DNA of 64,000 nt from Levilactobacillus bambusae (GCF_003124125.1 NZ_QCXQ01000002.1:266747-330746); one strand, 5' to 3'; numbered from the stretch's first letter, positions 51,391 to 60,407 are shown. Notes: generated from the sequence alone by a model not told the origin. Made by a program: numbers and translations.

Positions 51391-51516
51391 ATGGAAAAAA
51401 TGGATAAAGCAAGTGCATACCGGCGGTTAAAGAGCAGTAACCCTAAAACCCGGGACCGGGCCAAAAAGGTCTTAGACGACCTCAAACGGCAGGCCCAACA
51501 AACTAAAACTCGTTAA
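51391..51516 (+). CDS. 41-residue basic protein in a Zur-type operon
   Basis: ATG at 51391 follows a perfect AGGAGG by eight bases. The product begins MEKMDKASAYRRLKSSNPKT, is very rich in Lys and Arg, probably one or two helices, and has no cysteine or histidine. It is followed after 52 bases by rpsN2 and preceded by a Zur-type operator, so it should be made under zinc limitation. Similar short proteins in lactobacilli have, as I recall, been labelled putative metal homeostasis proteins, but I know of no experiment. Its charge suggests RNA or ribosome binding. It cannot bind zinc through Cys or His. Confidence 0.75.
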   Translation: MEKMDKASAYRRLKSSNPKTRDRAKKVLDDLKRQAQQTKTR

Positions 51517-51568
51517 CCCAAAAGATAATAAATTTCGTTTTTCACTCTAATTTAAAGGAGGCTCATTA

Positions 51569-51838
51569 ATGGCCAAGAAATCAAAGATTGCCAAGGAACG
51601 CAAAATTGAGGAAACCATTCAGCGATATGCTGGCAAACGTGCCGAGTTGATTGCTAATAAGGATTACGCTGGTTTAGCAAAGCTCCCCCGGAATGCATCC
51701 CCAGTCCGCGCGCACAACCGTGATAAAATTGACGGTCGTCCACACGCTTATATGCGTCAATTTGGACTATCCCGGATTAAGTTCCGGCAGCTTGCCCACC
51801 AAGGTCAAATCCCTGGTGTTCATAAAGCAAGTTGGTAA
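51569..51838 (+). CDS. rpsN: Ribosomal protein S14, zinc-independent paralogue
   Basis: An 89-residue S14 of the long, cysteine-free type ([20 protein letters not shown] ... [40 protein letters not shown]). The zinc-ribbon CxxC pairs of the short form are absent. Such paralogues replace zinc-binding S14 under zinc starvation and are usually Zur-regulated, which the operator upstream supports. GGAGG precedes the ATG. It shares its transcript with the 41-residue gene and is closed by a terminator. Confidence 0.95.
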   Translation: MAKKSKIAKERKIEETIQRYAGKRAELIANKDYAGLAKLPRNASPVRAHNRDKIDGRPHAYMRQFGLSRIKFRQLAHQGQIPGVHKASW

Positions 51839-51854
51839 AAAAGTGCTAATAAAA

Positions 51855-51892
51855 TTGGCTTGGATCCCACGAGAGGATCTAAGCCATTTTTT
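51855..51892 (+). terminator. Terminator after rpsN
   Basis: GGCTTGGATCC pairs with GGATCTAAGCC (one G-U pair) across a seven-base loop, followed by T6. Confidence 0.9.
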
Positions 51893-51919
51893 GTTGGAAA
51901 CGGTTCAGCTAATTATCAG

Positions 51920-53260
51920 TTAAGATAGTGGTCGCCCCTCGGTATCCCGTTCACCAGCTTGTACAGGGTTTTCTTTTTTCAAAAAGAATGCCGCAAATAT
52001 TGTAATGAAGAGGACGAAAATTCCCATGTAAATATACGTATGTTGATAGCCAATCGTATCATATAAGTGACCAGCTACAGATGAAAAGACGAATACGGAA
52101 ATCTGTTTAGCAAAATTAGAGGCTAACGCATAAATTGTGGCGTATAGTCGGATATCAAACGCTCCCGCAATATACTTCATAATGGAAGTTAATAGTAAGG
52201 GCATTTCAAGCCCAGCTAATAAACGAAATCCCACAACCCAAATCCAGTTTGGTGCTAATGCAGATCCCAAAATTCGGATAGCAGTGACAATACCGTAGGC
52301 TATTAACCCATTCTTAGAACCAATTCGGTTAATAATCCAGGGCATCGGAAACATAAGTAAGAATTCAATTGCAGTTTGTCCAGATGACATATAACTATAA
52401 ACAAGCGTACTTTGAGCCGTTGTATGGAAAAAAGTTCTGAAAAAAATGATGAATTGTTGGTCAAAAACATCGAATAGCGCTGATGCACCCATATAAAATA
52501 TAGCTAGCACCCATAAATTTTTTATTTTAAAGACTGATATTACAGTATGCCAATCAAGTGAATCATTTGTATCTCCTGCAGCTGATGCGTTATCCGTGTC
52601 AATTTTATCACTAAAGACTAACAGCAATACCAGAATAACCGCAGCAACAGTACAGGCCCAAAAAATAGAGTTTGGCTGCCAAATAAATAGCCGACCAGCA
52701 ACTAGGGCTGCAACAACCCCTGCTACAGAACCCCCAACACGTGCGTGGGCATATTCAAATTTGTTGGCTAAGCTAGCCCGTTGAACATATTGTTCAATAA
52801 CAGATACACCTCCGTTAAGAACAAAGCTTAAAAATGCTCCAGTAACAATTGCAACTAAAAAAGAATTAATCCTCATCAAGGGTAAAAATACCCATTGAAA
52901 GTATGGCCCAATTAGAATTCCCGCTGCAGCAATCAGTAAAATAAGATTCTTTTTAAACAATAATTTGTCTGAAATCACCCCAAATACCGGTTGATAGAAT
53001 AAAGATATTCCGGCCATCATTGAAAATACCGCACCAGATTCAGCACCGTTTAAATGTCCGACTTGTTCCATCCACAGGGTTAGATATCCGTTAACGACCG
53101 CCCAAATGAAGAAGTAGCTAAAATCGGTAAACGGAAAGCCCCAAAAATGTTTACTTTCCTTTCTGTTCTTATTAGTTTCTTCATCGATTTGATGCATTTT
53201 TTTAGGATCGGTCTCGATGGTAGCAGCTTTAGGATTAGTACTTGGATCATTCGTATCCAT
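51920..53260 (-). CDS. Oligosaccharide:H+ symporter, LacY-type MFS
   Basis: A 446-residue, 12-helix transporter of the oligosaccharide/LacY branch. After a 38-residue hydrophilic tail, helix 1 reads FWGFPFTDFSYFFIWAVVNGYLTLWM, like the first LacY helix. The ARVGGSVAGVVA segment after helix 4 and RLLAGLEMPLLLTSIMKYI near residue 360 also resemble that group. It begins 17 bases after the GH43 gene, so it probably brings in arabinose-containing oligosaccharides that GH43 then cuts inside the cell. The exact substrate is inferred. Start at ATG 53260 with AAGGAG upstream. Confidence 0.85.
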   Translation of the reverse strand: MDTNDPSTNPKAATIETDPKKMHQIDEETNKNRKESKHFWGFPFTDFSYFFIWAVVNGYLTLWMEQVGHLNGAESGAVFSMMAGISLFYQPVFGVISDKLLFKKNLILLIAAAGILIGPYFQWVFLPLMRINSFLVAIVTGAFLSFVLNGGVSVIEQYVQRASLANKFEYAHARVGGSVAGVVAALVAGRLFIWQPNSIFWACTVAAVILVLLLVFSDKIDTDNASAAGDTNDSLDWHTVISVFKIKNLWVLAIFYMGASALFDVFDQQFIIFFRTFFHTTAQSTLVYSYMSSGQTAIEFLLMFPMPWIINRIGSKNGLIAYGIVTAIRILGSALAPNWIWVVGFRLLAGLEMPLLLTSIMKYIAGAFDIRLYATIYALASNFAKQISVFVFSSVAGHLYDTIGYQHTYIYMGIFVLFITIFAAFFLKKENPVQAGERDTEGRPLS

Positions 53261-53277
53261 AGATTTTCACTCCTTGA

Positions 53278-54255
53278 TTATTGATAGTTATAAGGAACAG
53301 GTTTACCAAAGTTAGGTGTGCCATCGGCATTCCAGGTAAACGGTTGAATCTTCGTATGCCGGTTAGGATCATATAGCGGATCCCCCTTAATATCGGTATA
53401 ATTTCGGCAATGGTAGACTAAGATGTCCGTTTGATTATCCTCGGCAACGGTAAACGAATTATGTCCTGGCCCATATTGATGGGTAGCTAGATCGCTTTGA
53501 AATACGGGCTTATCATACTTCGTCCAGTTAGCGGGATCCAACAGATCTGAATTATCTGAGGCACTCAGCATTCCAATACAATAATTTTCATCAGTCGCAC
53601 TTGCTGAATACGTTAAGAAGTAACGCCCATTCCGATGAATAACAGCCGGCCCTTCGTTAACAGCAAAAATATGCGTTTCCCAATCATATTCTGGTTTTGA
53701 CAACATAACGGGATCGGTTTTTAACGTCCATGGATTTTCCATTTCAGCAATGTATAAATTTGAGTTTCCCTTAATATCTGGATCCTTTTGAGCCCAAACG
53801 TAATACAGTATTCCTTGGGCTTCAAAACAAGTAGCATCCAGTGAAAAACTATCCATCGGTGTTTTAATTTGACCATGTTCGACCCAATTTTCTTCGCTGG
53901 CCATTGGATCAGCCACATCGCACTCAATACAAAACATACGGTGCTGAAACATCCCGTTTCTGTCAAACTCCGTTGTTTTAGAGGCGGCAAAGTAAACAAA
54001 CCATTTCCCGTCTATGTAATGCAGTTCCGGCGCCCAAATCAGCTGACTCATGTCACCGCTTTCATGTTTTCGCCAAATAGTCTGTGGAGCAGCATGTGCT
54101 AATCCTGCAAGGGTTTTAGCCCGTCGAATTTCAATTAAATTATAAGCTGGTACCGATGCCGTAAAGTAATAGTAGCCATCAGTATGCTTATAGATGTAGG
54201 GATCAGCCCGTTGAACGATTAATGGATTAATGTACTGGGAACTAGAAATTGACAT
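53278..54255 (-). CDS. GH43 glycosidase, probable alpha-L-arabinofuranosidase
   Basis: A 325-residue five-bladed beta-propeller enzyme with no signal peptide, so intracellular. Expected catalytic residues: the general base Asp in VQRADPYIYKH near residue 20, the pKa-tuning Asp in SFSLDATCF, and the acid Glu in AVNEGPAVIHRNG near residue 200. WAPELHYIDGKWFVYFAA is a typical GH43 segment. The neighbours (LacY-type importer, AraR-like operator, cre) point to arabinose release; xylosidase is the main alternative. The start at 54255 has AAAGG about seven bases upstream; a GTG three codons earlier is possible. Confidence 0.88.
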   Translation of the reverse strand: MSISSSQYINPLIVQRADPYIYKHTDGYYYFTASVPAYNLIEIRRAKTLAGLAHAAPQTIWRKHESGDMSQLIWAPELHYIDGKWFVYFAASKTTEFDRNGMFQHRMFCIECDVADPMASEENWVEHGQIKTPMDSFSLDATCFEAQGILYYVWAQKDPDIKGNSNLYIAEMENPWTLKTDPVMLSKPEYDWETHIFAVNEGPAVIHRNGRYFLTYSASATDENYCIGMLSASDNSDLLDPANWTKYDKPVFQSDLATHQYGPGHNSFTVAEDNQTDILVYHCRNYTDIKGDPLYDPNRHTKIQPFTWNADGTPNFGKPVPYNYQ

Positions 54256-54282
54256 ATATTGCACCTTTTCTTACTTTTTATT

Positions 54283-54338
54283 TTTATACGTATAAATTTT
54301 AACAAAATAAGCATACCGACTTTTGTAAGCGATATCAA
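54283..54338 (-). promoter_or_regulatory. Promoter, cre and AraR-like operator of the GH43-importer operon
   Basis: Leftward: TTGATA (54338-54333), 17 bases, TATGCT (54315-54310). TGTAAGCGATATCA (54324-54337) is a full cre consensus match covering the -35. TTTATACGTATAAA (54283-54296), a perfect palindrome with the TACGTA core of AraR sites, lies just after the start point. Confidence 0.75.
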
Positions 54339-54367
54339 TACCTTTTTATGAATCTTCTTAAAAATAT

Positions 54368-54381
54368 TGAAAACGTTTTCT
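54368..54381 (+). promoter_or_regulatory. Second cre site in the divergent region
   Basis: TGAAAACGTTTTCT matches the cre consensus at all but the last position. It lies about 85 bases before the ArsR-type gene and may control it. Confidence 0.55.
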
Positions 54382-54463
54382 ATTTAAGCTATAGTTAAAG
54401 TGAAATATATCGGTCTTTGTAACGGTTAATTCATATTTTTATTAAACTTAAAGGAGAAGAATC

Positions 54464-55354
54464 TTGGAAGTCGATATCTCTAAGGAGTCGCTTGAGGTCT
54501 ATAAAGCCCTAGCAAGCTCTACTCGGTTGCAGATCATTCAATTAATTTCAGAACACCAATTAAGCGCTTCAGAAATTGCCCAGCATTTAAATCTCAGTAA
54601 CTCAATCACATTAATGCACTTAAATAAACTAGCAGATGCTGGTTTGATTCAGTTCAAACGCCACGGCCATAAAAAAATTTCCGTCCTAAAGGTTGATCAA
54701 ATTAACGTTCATTTTCCTAATTTAATTTATCCCCAGTTTCAAACCTATGTCACTGAGGTTCCTGTTGGTCACTACACTAATTATTCAGTGACCCCCTCAT
54801 GTGGTCTGGCTGGGGCCACCAACTATATTGGTAAAGTTGATACGCCCGCCTATTTTATGGATCCTAACCGTATGAACGCTCACATGATTTGGTGGACGGA
54901 TGGTTTTGTTGAATATCACTTTCCTAACTATTTAAAACCAGATGATCAATTAGAAATGCTAGATCTTTCGGTTGAGTTAGGGTCCGAATTCCCATTTTCC
55001 AATAATGTGTGGCCCAGTGACATTACCACTTCCATTAATAATGTAGAAATTGGAACCTGGACTAGTACGGGAGATTTTTCAGATATTCGGGGGAAATTCA
55101 CCCCCAAATGGGTCCCAGATAACGTTAATCAATATGGTGTCCTTAAGACCTTTCGGATAACTAATCATGGTTCCTATTTAGATGGACAACCCTTCTCCGA
55201 AATTTGTCTCTCCGATTTAAATGCTACCTCCCCTACGGTCTCGGTTCGATTTGCCATTAAGGAAAATGCCAACCACAAGGGTGGATGTACGATCTTTGGT
55301 CGGGGATTCGGGAACTATGATCAAGATATTCAAATGAAACTTTTTTATAGCTAA
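54464..55354 (+). CDS. ArsR-type winged-helix regulator with a long C-terminal domain
   Basis: A 296-residue protein. Residues 1-75 are an ArsR-like winged helix (ALASSTRLQIIQLISEHQLSASEIAQHLNLSNSITLMHLNKL). The remaining 220 residues form a beta-rich domain full of Trp, Asn, Asp and Thr (WWTDGFVEYHFPNY, FSNNVWPSDITTSIN) that looks like a sugar- or ligand-binding sandwich, unusual for ArsR. No cysteine metal site is seen in the helix-turn-helix. The start is a TTG at 54464 with AAAGGAG upstream. Being divergent from the GH43-importer operon, it probably controls it, sensing a sugar instead of a metal. Confidence 0.78.
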   Translation: MEVDISKESLEVYKALASSTRLQIIQLISEHQLSASEIAQHLNLSNSITLMHLNKLADAGLIQFKRHGHKKISVLKVDQINVHFPNLIYPQFQTYVTEVPVGHYTNYSVTPSCGLAGATNYIGKVDTPAYFMDPNRMNAHMIWWTDGFVEYHFPNYLKPDDQLEMLDLSVELGSEFPFSNNVWPSDITTSINNVEIGTWTSTGDFSDIRGKFTPKWVPDNVNQYGVLKTFRITNHGSYLDGQPFSEICLSDLNATSPTVSVRFAIKENANHKGGCTIFGRGFGNYDQDIQMKLFYS

Positions 55355-55400
55355 TCTTATACTTTAATTTTGGTCACCATTATTCAGCCAGTAAGCATCA

Positions 55401-55444
55401 AAAAGAGCGCCCGCAGCAGTTATACTCTGCGGACGCTCTTTTTT
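55401..55444. terminator. Bidirectional terminator
   Basis: AAAAGAGCG-CCGCAG pairs with CTGCGG-CGCTCTTTT (one mismatched pair) across a ten-base loop. It serves the ArsR-type gene and the converging isomerase gene. Confidence 0.88.
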
Positions 55445-55468
55445 AATGGTAAATATCAGGGAATCATC

Positions 55469-56221
55469 TTAAACTTCCGGTGTAAATTCTTCTAAATCCT
55501 TAATGCCAGCATCAATCTGTTCATCTGTAGCGGGGTATTCGAGCGCAACTGGAACATCCGTTGGAAGTAAATTCAAGGCTGCCTTCCAGTCGATGATCCC
55601 ATCGCCCAGTGGGACAACGGCCATTCCGCTATCATTCTCATAATCATCTTTCACATGAATGTAGCGAACGAAAGGTGCCACCTGTTTAGCCGCTTCTAAT
55701 TCGTCTTCACTAACGAACCGCCAGTTACCCAGGTCGTAAACGTTCTTAATATCCACGTTGGCTTCCTTTGCTGCGGTTAAGAAGGGTACGAGGTGTTCAA
55801 ACGTGCCACTTAACTGGGTTTGATCATTTTCCACGTTAATTTCAATTCCCGTCTCAAGGAATGGAGCAAAATCCGTGGCTAAGTTGCCCTGGTAGTGAGC
55901 AAAATCACCCGTATTAAACTTAATCTTTTTAATTCCCAACCGTTTTCCTTCGTCAAAGTAGGTCATTAAATCGGGGTTAACTTGGCCCCCATTCAAGAAG
56001 AGCGACTCCGGAACACTGTAGTATAACGTTATGCCAAATTGTTGCGCTGCCTTAGCCGTTTGATCTAAGTCAGATTCAAAGTCGCTAAAGAATTCGCGCC
56101 GGACTTCAGCCGTCTTAATTTCTGCATCGTTGACGTCACTCAGCATGTCAGCTTGTGACACCCCAGCACGATGTTGTTCTGCGTAAACTAAGGTATTCAA
56201 AACAATTTGATCTTTTTTCAT
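55469..56221 (-). CDS. Sugar phosphate isomerase/epimerase (xylose isomerase-like TIM barrel)
   Basis: A 250-residue protein of the AP endonuclease 2 / xylose isomerase-like superfamily. Metal-ligand candidates lie at strand ends in the usual order: Glu in ETGIEINVEND, Asp and Asn in VYDLGNWRF, His in RYIHVKDDY, and Glu in VALEYPATDEQ. It lacks a signal peptide. ATG 56221 follows GGAGG; an in-frame GTG upstream is not needed. A cre site overlaps its promoter, so it belongs to carbon metabolism and may process a sugar from the pentose region. Substrate unknown. Confidence 0.82.
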   Translation of the reverse strand: MKKDQIVLNTLVYAEQHRAGVSQADMLSDVNDAEIKTAEVRREFFSDFESDLDQTAKAAQQFGITLYYSVPESLFLNGGQVNPDLMTYFDEGKRLGIKKIKFNTGDFAHYQGNLATDFAPFLETGIEINVENDQTQLSGTFEHLVPFLTAAKEANVDIKNVYDLGNWRFVSEDELEAAKQVAPFVRYIHVKDDYENDSGMAVVPLGDGIIDWKAALNLLPTDVPVALEYPATDEQIDAGIKDLEEFTPEV

Positions 56222-56264
56222 GTCGCATTCCTCCATGTTTAAGTTCCAGTGGCAGTTTCACTAT

Positions 56265-56307
56265 TGTAAGCGATTTAATGATAGCCTTAACCCAAATTAA
56301 AAGTCAA
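56265..56307 (-). promoter_or_regulatory. Promoter and cre of the isomerase gene
   Basis: Leftward: TTGACT (56307-56302), 18 bases, TATCAT (56283-56278). TGTAAGCGATTTAA (56265-56278, plus-strand reading) agrees with the cre consensus at 13 of 14 positions and overlaps the end of the -10. Confidence 0.65.
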
Positions 56308-56521
56308 TTGTTTTTATAAGTGCTCCCTTTGCCGCTTTCCTAAAAATCGTTGTAACAACTCAATTATCCGCCATTAAAATTAAAAAGTTTATTTTCCGTT
56401 TTTATCATTCTAGCGAAAACCCCAATCGTTTGCATCAATTCCAACCCCGGTCTGGTGTAAAATAACCGTAGAGGTTTTTCAATATAACATGTTCAGCATG
56501 TTCCTGGGAGGATAAAATTTA
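56308..56521. other. Intergenic stretch before the YfhO gene
   Basis: AT-rich spacer. I see the GGGAGG ribosome binding site about nine bases before the YfhO-type ATG, but no clear promoter, hairpin or small gene. Confidence 0.5.
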
Positions 56522-59140
56522 ATGACCCGTTCGCTATCTCGGCACGGTTTAACTTGGTTAGCCGCATTTTGGATTCCGTTTATAATTATGGTACTAGTAT
56601 TCGCTAACATGCATGTTGCACCATTCGGCCCGCGCAGTCTGCAATTCAGCGACCTGCAAAGCCAATATGTGCCGCTGTTTCAAGCTTATCGTCACCATCT
56701 TTTAACGCATTCGTTCAATTTATTTTCGTTTTCGCTTTCCGTTGGTGGCAGCACACTGCCCTTAGCGGCCTATTACTTAATGAGTCCCTTTAACTTACTG
56801 GTGGTCTTCTTTCCCGCCGTCAAAGTTCCCATTGCCATCGTCTGGATTATTATTCTAAAAATTTCAACCATTGGCTTAACCATGGCCATTCTGTTAACCC
56901 ACCTGTTTCCTAAGGGGCGATCTTCCATCCCCCTGTTCTCCACGGCGTTTGCCCTCTGCGGTTTTGTGGCCCTAGATTTTTATAATGTTATGTGGCTGGA
57001 TGCACTCATTTGGCTGCCGATTGTAACGCTGGGGCTTTACCGAATTATTGAAAAACGGCGTTTCGGGCTCTTTACCATCGCCCTGACGATTACCATTTTT
57101 TCGAACTATTACTTAGGCTATATGACCGGCCTATTTTCTATCATCTACTTTGGCTACCTGCTTATCAGCAATTCTGACCAGCCCCGCCCCCTTAAGCAGG
57201 TGTGGCGAGAAGGTTGGCCGCTCATTCGCCAGTTTGTCTGGGGCGGACTATTAGCAGTCGGCTTGAGTGCCGTTCTTTTGATTCCCACCGGTTTAGGAAT
57301 GCTAGCGACCGGTAAAACTACCTTTAACCTTGACGCGTACAACATCACGCTCAACTTTGGCCCGGAGATCTTTACCCAGTTTGGTATTGGTGGCGGACAG
57401 TTTACAACCCACCTCTACCACGGTCCAGCGCTCTACATGGGCTCCCTCATGTTTTTGTTGGTCATTGTCTTCTTTGTTTCCCCCCGAATTGCAGCACCCG
57501 CTAAAAATCGGGCGCTCTGGTTACTAGGGATTTTATTTGTCAGCCTATGGATTACCGTCCTCAATACCATTTGGCACATGTTCCAAATGCCCGAAGGATT
57601 TCCGTTTCGGAATGCCTTTTTCTTTACGTTCGTCTGCATTATCATTGCCTACCAAGCGTGGCAGACTCACCCGGCGGATACCCTTAACGATCCCCAGAAA
57701 ATTCTAGCCCTAGCGTGGGGGGGCGGCCTGCTCCTCATCGGCATGGTTTCCGCCCGGATTTACCCCCGTCTCATGAACCATTTTATTCACGATCGATTCT
57801 CTTCGTACTACGTCTTATCCCAACCGAGCGCTCGATATACCTGGATTGCCATTGGCCTGCTTGTTTTAAACGTCATGCTGCTATTCATTAGCGAACACAC
57901 GGCAATCCGTGCTAGCCTAATGGCGCTCATTCTGTTTAGCGAGTTAGGGGTTAACTTCTCCATTGCCATGAACGGAATCTCTTGGACCAACCAATCCACC
58001 TACGCTAAAGCTTATCAAGCAGAGCGCCAAGCGGTTGACCAAGTGAAACCTAAGTCGCCCGATCTCTACCGAATCGACTTTTTACCCACCAATCTCCAAT
58101 CCGCCTTCACAGAACGTTATTCGGCGTATAATGACCCGATTACGTTTGGCTATGCGGGAATCGGTGCCTATAGCTCAACCCTGGAAGCTCAAAATCAAGC
58201 CATCTTAAAGGACTTGGGATTCTTTAATCTGAATGAACGTCGGGTGAGTTCCGAAGGGGCCACTAGTCTATCCGACCTGTTAACCGGGACCAAATACCGG
58301 CTATCAGGCGAAGGCACAAGTCCAGCTGACATCCAACCCGTTACCACTTATGCCGGCATGGGTTACAGCGTTCCCAAGGGGTTCGTGACGACTAAACTAT
58401 TCAGTGATAATATCTTCGCCAATTACCGACGAATCATGACGGCCCTTGACCAGCCAAACGCTGTCCGGAAGGTGACGGTCCTAGATCGCAAAGAAACCAG
58501 CGGTCAAGTCACGCTAACGGTTAAATCACCAACTGGCGGCACCCTGTACGGATACGCAAGTTCAAAGAACGTTGCCTATTCCAGCATTGACCGAGATGCG
58601 GACTCGCCAAGATCTTCCACCGTAGCCAGCGCCAATGGCGGGTACCTTTTAAATCTCGGTCATCTAAAGCCGAACCAGGCAACGACTATTTCATACACGA
58701 TTCGGTCAGCTGCTAAGCATGACTTGGCCCTAGCCACACTAAACGAGAAACAAGTTCAAACGGCTGCAAGGGCGTTACGCCAACGGTCGTTCACTATAAC
58801 AAGCCGGCAGCAAAATGGCTTAACCGGAACCGTGACTGGCACCCGACAAGCCAAGTGGTTATACCTTAGCATTCCCGATTTAGCCGGTTGGCATGCAACC
58901 GTGAACGGTAAGCCCGTTCACATTTCTTCGGCCCTGACCTCTAAATTTCAACCAGCAACCAAGCAACAGGCAAAGTTCTATAACGGTATGATGGCCCTGC
59001 CCCTTTCAACGGGGAAAAATAAGGTGGTCCTCCGTTACCAAACACCGGGGCTTAACTGGGGCCTACTAGTTTCAGCGGTTAGCCTCATCCTGTTTTTAGG
59101 GAGTGAAATTATGACTACCGTCTGGCACCGAAGGGACTAA
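56522..59140 (+). CDS. YfhO family membrane protein
   Basis: An 872-residue polytopic protein with about 13 helices, an outer C-terminal beta-rich domain (about residues 600-840) and a final helix. It opens with LSRHGLTWLAAFWIPFIIMVLVF and has the early FSDLQSQYVPLFQAYRHHLL segment that marks YfhO. The family is GT-C-like; characterised members glycosylate teichoic or lipoteichoic acid. GGGAGG precedes the ATG. It is followed by a small YjzD-type gene and stands alone otherwise. The sugar and acceptor are not known here. Confidence 0.88.
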   Translation: MTRSLSRHGLTWLAAFWIPFIIMVLVFANMHVAPFGPRSLQFSDLQSQYVPLFQAYRHHLLTHSFNLFSFSLSVGGSTLPLAAYYLMSPFNLLVVFFPAVKVPIAIVWIIILKISTIGLTMAILLTHLFPKGRSSIPLFSTAFALCGFVALDFYNVMWLDALIWLPIVTLGLYRIIEKRRFGLFTIALTITIFSNYYLGYMTGLFSIIYFGYLLISNSDQPRPLKQVWREGWPLIRQFVWGGLLAVGLSAVLLIPTGLGMLATGKTTFNLDAYNITLNFGPEIFTQFGIGGGQFTTHLYHGPALYMGSLMFLLVIVFFVSPRIAAPAKNRALWLLGILFVSLWITVLNTIWHMFQMPEGFPFRNAFFFTFVCIIIAYQAWQTHPADTLNDPQKILALAWGGGLLLIGMVSARIYPRLMNHFIHDRFSSYYVLSQPSARYTWIAIGLLVLNVMLLFISEHTAIRASLMALILFSELGVNFSIAMNGISWTNQSTYAKAYQAERQAVDQVKPKSPDLYRIDFLPTNLQSAFTERYSAYNDPITFGYAGIGAYSSTLEAQNQAILKDLGFFNLNERRVSSEGATSLSDLLTGTKYRLSGEGTSPADIQPVTTYAGMGYSVPKGFVTTKLFSDNIFANYRRIMTALDQPNAVRKVTVLDRKETSGQVTLTVKSPTGGTLYGYASSKNVAYSSIDRDADSPRSSTVASANGGYLLNLGHLKPNQATTISYTIRSAAKHDLALATLNEKQVQTAARALRQRSFTITSRQQNGLTGTVTGTRQAKWLYLSIPDLAGWHATVNGKPVHISSALTSKFQPATKQQAKFYNGMMALPLSTGKNKVVLRYQTPGLNWGLLVSAVSLILFLGSEIMTTVWHRRD

Positions 59141-59211
59141 ATATTAAACAATCTTCACTACCGTTTGGAATTAAATCGTGCTAAACTATTTAGGAATGAG
59201 AGGTGATACGC

Positions 59212-59439
59212 ATGAGAACTCTTGCTGCAAATTTAACGGTTGCCTTTTGGGCAGCTTTATTCGGTGAAGTCATTGGTTATATCGGCGGGGCATTGGAACA
59301 AATGACCTATAACCCCGGTGAAATTGCCATTGTCTGCGTAATCGTAGCCCTCCTCGGCGTAAATGGAATTGCCTTCCTGTCCCGTGAGGACGCGGCAGCT
59401 ATGAACGCTGAAAGTGCTAAGGAACGTGCAGAACACTAA
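59212..59439 (+). CDS. yjzD: YjzD (DUF2929) family membrane protein
   Basis: A 75-residue protein with two membrane helices (NLTVAFWAALFGEVIGYIGGAL and IAIVCVIVALLGVNGIAFL) and a short Ala/Glu-rich tail. It matches the small conserved DUF2929 group in size and in the first-helix FGEVIGYIG pattern. GAGAGG lies before ATG 59212; an in-frame GTG three codons earlier overlaps that site. It is 71 bases after the YfhO gene and ends in a strong terminator. Function unknown. Confidence 0.82.
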   Translation: MRTLAANLTVAFWAALFGEVIGYIGGALEQMTYNPGEIAIVCVIVALLGVNGIAFLSREDAAAMNAESAKERAEH

Positions 59440-59470
59440 CCTAATCTCAGTTGAACCTCGTTCGACTCTG

Positions 59471-59526
59471 AAAAAACCGGCTTGAAACTTGACAAGGGTC
59501 CTTGTCAAATTTCAAGCCGGTTTTTA
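59471..59526. terminator. Long bidirectional terminator
   Basis: AAAAACCGGCTTGAAA pairs with TTTCAAGCCGGTTTTT, and an inner TTGACAAGG pairs with CCTTGTCAA. Apart from one internal mismatch the arms are perfect. It serves yjzD and the converging hydrolase gene. Confidence 0.93.
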
Positions 59527-59534
59527 TTAGTGGT

Positions 59535-60407
59535 CTACTTCGATGTTGAGTCACTTGACTGTTCTTTACCCGCATCTGCCTTAGTTCCGTCTTGGAGCAG
59601 GTACTGACGCAGCAGACTAACGATTTGCTTATTTTGCGGTAAATCCGAATGCTGGGTATTAACCCCAGTAACGGTAATCTGAGTAAAGTGTTTGACCTGG
59701 TTTTGAAAAATATACTTGCCCTGGTTCACCGAATTATAGGGGACAATTCCGTCGTCACTGTAGTTTTCCGTCCCCGCCACCGAGTAAACGGTCAGTGACT
59801 TAGGGAGGCCGGACCTGTATTTAATGAGTTCCTTCAGCATCGGCGATTCATACGTGGTACTCGTGGACTCCATGTTGTAGGGAGTTGCTAAGGTCATTAA
59901 CCGGTCAATATTAACGTCCTTATTATCCCGGAAGTAGCGTTCCAAAAATAAGGTCCAGATCAACCCGCCGTTTGAGTGGCCCATTGCCGCAAAATGATTG
60001 AAATGATAACTTTCAACCAGAGCGGCAAAGGCGGTACTCAGCCACTTGGCCTGCAAATTGACGTTACTATATCCGTCCTTATTATTTTGAAAGGCAATCA
60101 CGATGTAAGGATGATTATCCCCCTGCCGGATACTCCCCGTATAGGAAAGTTGACCATCGGAGTGAACGTAAACTTTTAGGACGCTCGGTGTGGTCCTCTG
60201 GGTTGACTTCAAAGCGGTAATCAATGAATCAAACCGGTTCTGAGAAGCACTTGAACCAGGGACCATAATAATGGGATCTAACGCTGACTTATGTGTTTCC
60301 TTAAGCGAAGCCACGTTGCTGCGCATCCAAAAGACACTCGGAATGACCACCACGAGGGTTGCAATCACAATCATGAGACTTCTCAACCACGGTTTTATTC
60401 GCTTCAA
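59535..60407 (-). CDS. DUF915 alpha/beta hydrolase, copy 2
   Basis: A 290-residue hydrolase with a basic N terminus and one hydrophobic segment (SLMIVIATLVVVIPSVFWM), so membrane-anchored outside the cell or secreted. It has the oxyanion region PIIMVPGSSASQNRFDSLI, nucleophile MGHSNGGLIW near residue 140, DDGIVPYNS as the acid region, and HSDLPQN as the final His. The start is a TTG at 60407 with GGAG seven bases upstream, only four bases after the EIIC stop. Longer frames would run back into the EIIC gene. Co-transcription with an EIIC-like protein is unusual. Substrate unknown. Confidence 0.83.
   Translation of the reverse strand: MKRIKPWLRSLMIVIATLVVVIPSVFWMRSNVASLKETHKSALDPIIMVPGSSASQNRFDSLITALKSTQRTTPSVLKVYVHSDGQLSYTGSIRQGDNHPYIVIAFQNNKDGYSNVNLQAKWLSTAFAALVESYHFNHFAAMGHSNGGLIWTLFLERYFRDNKDVNIDRLMTLATPYNMESTSTTYESPMLKELIKYRSGLPKSLTVYSVAGTENYSDDGIVPYNSVNQGKYIFQNQVKHFTQITVTGVNTQHSDLPQNKQIVSLLRQYLLQDGTKADAGKEQSSDSTSK

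Noticed and set aside
55469-56221. Xylose isomerase proper (xylA)
   Set aside because: At 250 residues it is far shorter than XylA (about 440) and only shares the general TIM-barrel superfamily features.
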